From JACCZZ01 sp044227805 (lineage in GTDB: Bacteria > Bacteroidota > Bacteroidia > Chitinophagales > UBA10324), in the NCBI GenBank assembly GCA_044227805.1, contig JBGAWA010000059.1, positions 1 through 27,136 on the forward strand: a stretch of DNA of 27,136 nucleotides, given 5' to 3'. The notes under the pieces are model-generated. The model made no database searches, had not been told where the DNA came from, and was given only the letters and a program-made list of their open reading frames with translations. Shown piece by piece: positions 24,053 through 27,136 of this stretch (its first letter is position 1; every line of letters begins with the position of its first letter). The translations under genes and the position numbers were made by a program.

Positions 24053-24385
24053 ATGAAAACCCTGAAATCATTTTTGTTCATGCTGCTTTTGTTGGTGAGC
24101 CGGTTGTCATTCGGTTCGGGCAATGATTGCTGCTATCCTGACACTTCTAAAGTTCAGTTAGTGGCAATGAGTGCACAACAACAGTTGGATTACCTGGAAT
24201 GCGAAACGCATTCGGTCATCGCCAAGGTTCCATCGCTGGAAAAAGTGGTGAACCTTAAGTTGGGTAGCCTGGTCTATATGCTGGAACAGGTACAACTGGA
24301 AAGTGAGCAGTTGGGAAGTTCTCTTCCGGCTGTCAATGCCAATCAGATTGACAGTACATTGAAAAGCCGTTTACCTGTTCAATAG
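24053..24385 (+). CDS. Small secreted protein of unknown function
   Basis: A 110-residue protein. Residues 1-22 form a clear signal peptide (basic start, then SFLFMLLLLVSRLSFGSG). The mature part begins with Asn-Asp-Cys-Cys and has another Cys in YLECETH. The rest is predicted mainly helical (LEKVVNLKLGSLVYMLEQVQ). It is probably periplasmic and too small to be an enzyme of a known family. It is divergent from the MocR-type regulator across the inverted repeat and is followed by the EamA transporter after 75 bases, so it may belong to the same regulon. I do not recognise the family. Confidence 0.7.
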   Translation: MKTLKSFLFMLLLLVSRLSFGSGNDCCYPDTSKVQLVAMSAQQQLDYLECETHSVIAKVPSLEKVVNLKLGSLVYMLEQVQLESEQLGSSLPAVNANQIDSTLKSRLPVQ

Positions 24386-24399
24386 GAATGTGGTAAACT

Positions 24400-24413
24400 T
24401 GCAACGTGTTGCA
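24400..24413. promoter_or_regulatory. Short inverted repeat upstream of the EamA gene
   Basis: TGCAAC (24400-24405) and GTTGCA (24408-24413) form a 6-base inverted repeat with a 2-base centre, about 50 bases before the transporter start. It may be a regulator site for the transporter, but a repeat of this length can occur by chance. Confidence 0.3.
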
Positions 24414-24460
24414 TGGGTGACCGTTGTATTATTCCCCTGACCTTTCATAATCCATAAAAC

Positions 24461-25411
24461 ATGCAATCAGCATCATTAGTGAAGGCATATGCTGCCCTTG
24501 CCTCCGTTTGCTTCTTTTGGGGCACTACTTATCTCGCTATCCGGATTGGGGTACTGAGTATGCCACCATTCCTGTTCGCAGGCGTGCGCTTCTTGATAGC
24601 CGGAGGATTGGTGAGTTTGTATTTTATGCTTAAGAAAACTCCATGGCCGTCGCGGCAGGAATGGAAGCATATCCTATTGATCAGTTGCTTGTTTTTTGTG
24701 ATAGGAAACAGCAGTGTAGTGCATGCGGAACAGCATATCTCCAGCGGGCTTGCTGCGTTGATTTGTTCGGCAATCCCCATCTGGGTAGTGCTGATTAACC
24801 TTTTGCTTTCTAAATCGGAAAAGGTGAATTCGTTGATCATAGCCGGGTTGGTTATTGGTTTTAGCGGATTGGTGATGATCTTCTATGATAACCTCGGCGA
24901 CCTCTCTAACCCCGCCCTCTTGGTTAGTCTTGCATTTTTATTGTTTGGAAATATAGCATGGTCATATGGAACAGTATATTCCAAAAGGCTGAGATGGAAT
25001 ACGCCTTTTATGTATGCTGCCGGATTGCAGATGTTTCTTGCAGGGGTAGTGCTGACTTTAACCGGCATATTTGCCGGAGAGAGTTCAGCTTTTCATCCAA
25101 CCATCAGTGGATGGGTGGCGTTGATTTATCTCGCCATGATCGGATCGATTGTCAGCTATGGCGCCTACCTGTATGCTTTATCTCATTTGCCCTCTACGGT
25201 GGTTTCTTTATATGCCTACGTAAATCCGGTTGTTGCGGTCCTCTTCGGTTACCTCCTGCTGCAAGAGAAATTTGGTTTCTACACTTTGCTCGCCATGATT
25301 ATTACGATAGCAGGCGTTTACCTGGTAAATTCAGGGTTTAAGGAGAAAAAGGATCAGCCATATTTCATCCAAAAGTTGAGGATGGTCCCTTCCTTGTTGA
25401 AACTCTGGTGA
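24461..25411 (+). CDS. EamA/DMT family transporter
   Basis: A 316-residue inner-membrane protein of the drug/metabolite transporter superfamily with about ten hydrophobic helices arranged as two EamA repeats. The first repeat begins LASVCFFWGTTYLAIRIGV (about 12-30) and the second around AFLLFGNIAWSYGTVYSKR (about 158-176). The end of the second repeat shows the family pattern SLYAYVNPVVAVLFGYLLL-QEKFG. Members export amino acids, amines or other small metabolites. Divergent MocR-type regulators commonly accompany such exporters, so a PLP-related or amine substrate is plausible, but it cannot be read from the sequence. ATG at 24461 is well placed. Confidence 0.92.
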   Translation: MQSASLVKAYAALASVCFFWGTTYLAIRIGVLSMPPFLFAGVRFLIAGGLVSLYFMLKKTPWPSRQEWKHILLISCLFFVIGNSSVVHAEQHISSGLAALICSAIPIWVVLINLLLSKSEKVNSLIIAGLVIGFSGLVMIFYDNLGDLSNPALLVSLAFLLFGNIAWSYGTVYSKRLRWNTPFMYAAGLQMFLAGVVLTLTGIFAGESSAFHPTISGWVALIYLAMIGSIVSYGAYLYALSHLPSTVVSLYAYVNPVVAVLFGYLLLQEKFGFYTLLAMIITIAGVYLVNSGFKEKKDQPYFIQKLRMVPSLLKLW

Positions 25412-25550
25412 ACGCAATGGCATGAGATGTTTACTTCCGCGGGTTCTGACCTATTAATATTTATGCGGATGACAGTGCATTGCGTTTTCTGCCGAAGGAA
25501 CCTGTTTATGGTTCAGCACGATTTATCTTTTGAAAAAACCTTGATGAACT

Positions 25551-25579
25551 GCTGACGGGAATTTTGCTTTCCCGTCAGC
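25551..25579. terminator. Strong hairpin between convergent genes
   Basis: GCTGACGGGAA (25551-25561) pairs perfectly with TTCCCGTCAGC (25569-25579) over 11 bases with a 7-base loop. It lies in the 256-base gap between the EamA gene (+) and the S41 protease (-). A moderate T-rich stretch follows on the + strand, and a T6 run lies about 12 bases away on the minus strand, so it may stop transcription from either side. Confidence 0.5.
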
Positions 25580-25667
25580 GGTCTGTCTTTCCAATTCGCA
25601 ACCATCATGGCAGGAAAAAAGTGATGTTGGTTGTCAACCAGGCCACCTGTTGTTCAGCCGTGATAGG

Positions 25668-27136
25668 TTATTTTGTTTTATCCTTCGGTGCAGGTACCGG
25701 CGGAACTGTTTTTTCCTGAGTTTTCAGCATGTCCATGATCACTTCCAGTCCTTTGTTAAGCTGCTGATCAATGCCTGCATAAGCTAGGGCAGGATCCAAA
25801 TCAACCACTATGTCCGGATCAACACCATGTCCTTCTATCAGCCAGCCGGATGAATCATATGGAGCGAACTCGGGACGGTTGAGAAATCCGCCATCCATTA
25901 TCGGCAGTGTACCCCGTATGCCTACCACTCCGCCCCAGCTTCTCTTTCCAATCACCGGACCGATCTTAAGCTTTTGAAACCGGTAGGAGATTATATCACC
26001 GTCTGAGGCGGAATATTCATCAGTCAGCAGCAATTTGGGTCCCAACAACATAGTAGGATCAGGCGAACCGATTTGGTTACGTGCCATGTTAAAATAAACG
26101 AGGTCGAGTGAAAGGCGTTGCGCTACAAGAGAGGAGACAAAACCGCCGCCATTGCCGCGGTCATCCACAATTAAAGCCTTTTTATTCAGTTGCGGATAAT
26201 AATGTTTGATAAATTCATTCAAGCCATCCTGACCCATATTGGGGATATGGAGATAACCTACTTTTCCGTTTGACACTGAATCTACATAGTGAATATTTCT
26301 TTCCACCCAATTATAATAATACAAGGCACTTTCATCACCCAATGGAACTATGATCACTTTCCTGCTTCCATCAACAGCTGCTTTACTGTTAAGGGTGAGT
26401 TCAACCTGCTTGCCGGCCATATCGATGAGTGAGGCATAAATATCATTCATGCCATTGGTAGGGATGCCATTTACCGCGATGATAAAATCACCGGCTTTTG
26501 CATTCACTCCCACTTCCGTGAGCGGGGAGCGCAGCTCATCACTCCAGTTGGCACCTTGAAGAATTTCTGTAATCTTATAATAACCGGATGCATCTTTGAT
26601 CAGTGTCGCGCCCAGCAATCCGGTCTTAATACGTTCAGGTTCGGGCTTATCGCCACCGCCAACATAAGAGTGGCCGATACTGAGTTCACCAACCATTTCA
26701 CCCAACAGGTAAGTCAAATCAGCGCGATGGTTTACATAAGGTACCAGTGAGCCATACTTTGATTTAATGGCATTCCAGTCGAGGCCGTGCATGTTAGCAA
26801 CATAAAAGAAATCACGCATTTGCCTCCATGTTTCATTAAAAATCTCCTGGTATTCCTGCCGGCGGTTAACCATTACTTTCATATCAGAGAGATTCAAATT
26901 TTTGTCTGCCTGAATTTTGCCCATAGGCAGATCAATGATAGAATAGCTGTGTCCTTTGGCCACTACCATCTTCTTTTTGTCGGCTGAAATCTGAAAGTTA
27001 TCATAAGCACCCAGTGCGACTTCTTCCTTATCCTTGAATTTAAAAACAGACAGTGTCGATCCCTGTTCTCCTGATTTTGAATGCAGGTAGTAAATATTTC
27101 CTTCGGCAGACTGTATATTGAAATATTGTGCAGCTT
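25668..27136 (-). CDS. Tricorn-like S41 protease, C-terminal part (start beyond the window)
   Basis: The frame is open to the right edge; about 488 residues are visible and the N-terminal part, expected to be a beta-propeller, is missing. Upstream of the internal Met at 26969 the frame continues with propeller-like repeats (EGNIYYLHSKSGEQGS, VALGAYDNFQISADKKK), so that Met is not the start. Counting from it: a helical C1 region at about 34-100, a PDZ domain at about 115-210, then the S41 catalytic core. The tricorn-type residues are visible as His100 (GELSIGHSY), the nucleophile Ser322 in DEYSASDGD and Glu379 in WLIEGHGVDPD. The end is Pro/Lys-rich. Members are large, often exported proteases that process peptides; location cannot be judged without the N-terminus. 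Confidence 0.9.
   Translation of the reverse strand, partial: AAQYFNIQSAEGNIYYLHSKSGEQGSTLSVFKFKDKEEVALGAYDNFQISADKKKMVVAKGHSYSIIDLPMGKIQADKNLNLSDMKVMVNRRQEYQEIFNETWRQMRDFFYVANMHGLDWNAIKSKYGSLVPYVNHRADLTYLLGEMVGELSIGHSYVGGGDKPEPERIKTGLLGATLIKDASGYYKITEILQGANWSDELRSPLTEVGVNAKAGDFIIAVNGIPTNGMNDIYASLIDMAGKQVELTLNSKAAVDGSRKVIIVPLGDESALYYYNWVERNIHYVDSVSNGKVGYLHIPNMGQDGLNEFIKHYYPQLNKKALIVDDRGNGGGFVSSLVAQRLSLDLVYFNMARNQIGSPDPTMLLGPKLLLTDEYSASDGDIISYRFQKLKIGPVIGKRSWGGVVGIRGTLPIMDGGFLNRPEFAPYDSSGWLIEGHGVDPDIVVDLDPALAYAGIDQQLNKGLEVIMDMLKTQEKTVPPVPAPKDKTK

Overview
The window comes from a member of the Bacteroidota, probably near Chitinophagales/Sphingobacteriales. Supporting signs are: two secreted proteins with the C-terminal sorting domain of the type IX secretion system (T9SS), a Bacteroidota-type ECF sigma factor followed by a small acidic partner gene, promoter-like TAnnTTTG -7 elements, few clear Shine-Dalgarno sequences, and a tRNA without an encoded CCA end. 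Almost all of it reads as ordinary chromosome with housekeeping genes. There is no phage, insertion sequence, CRISPR array or recognisable defence system.

Layout. 1-549: 3' end of a probable outer-membrane beta-barrel gene, meeting a polysaccharide deacetylase tail to tail. 1454-5633 (+): gltX, a small charged protein, a stand-alone cobalamin-binding domain of methylmalonyl-CoA mutase type, an enoyl-CoA hydratase and endonuclease IV (nfo). 5642-10691: a DNA-repair and stress block with uvrA (-), an ECF sigma factor, a small putative anti-sigma-like protein and endonuclease III (nth). 10748-11115: a tRNA-Phe gene (-) with its promoter and intrinsic terminator, followed on the same strand by two tandem 108-bp decayed copies of the tRNA-plus-terminator unit. 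11157-14766: a two-helix membrane protein (-), a class III aminotransferase overlapping an Asp-box lipoprotein, and a flavin-reductase-like protein. 15013-20368: a T9SS-exported putative zinc metalloprotease (-), an M16 peptidase (+) and a second T9SS cargo protein. 20400-22306 (-): accB-accC of fatty acid synthesis. 22489-25411: a MocR/PdxR-type regulator split by a frameshift, divergent from a small secreted protein and an EamA transporter, with an inverted repeat in the shared promoter region. 25668-27136 (-): C-terminal part of a tricorn-like S41 protease, running off the right edge.

How the genes fit together. nfo, uvrA and nth cover base-excision and nucleotide-excision repair and surround an ECF sigma factor, which suggests (inference) a stress-linked repair neighbourhood. 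The regulator at 22489-23966 and the transporter at 24461 form the familiar arrangement of a MocR regulator beside an EamA exporter. The cobalamin-binding protein needs a catalytic mutase subunit that is not in this window.

The most unusual part is the tRNA-Phe tandem array. Both decayed copies have lost the 5' acceptor strand, and their anticodon arm is replaced by the same perfect hairpin (TCCCGA-CGAG-TCGGGA). The 9-bp terminator stem is preserved exactly. Second is the broken or possibly recoded MocR regulator with its candidate operator.
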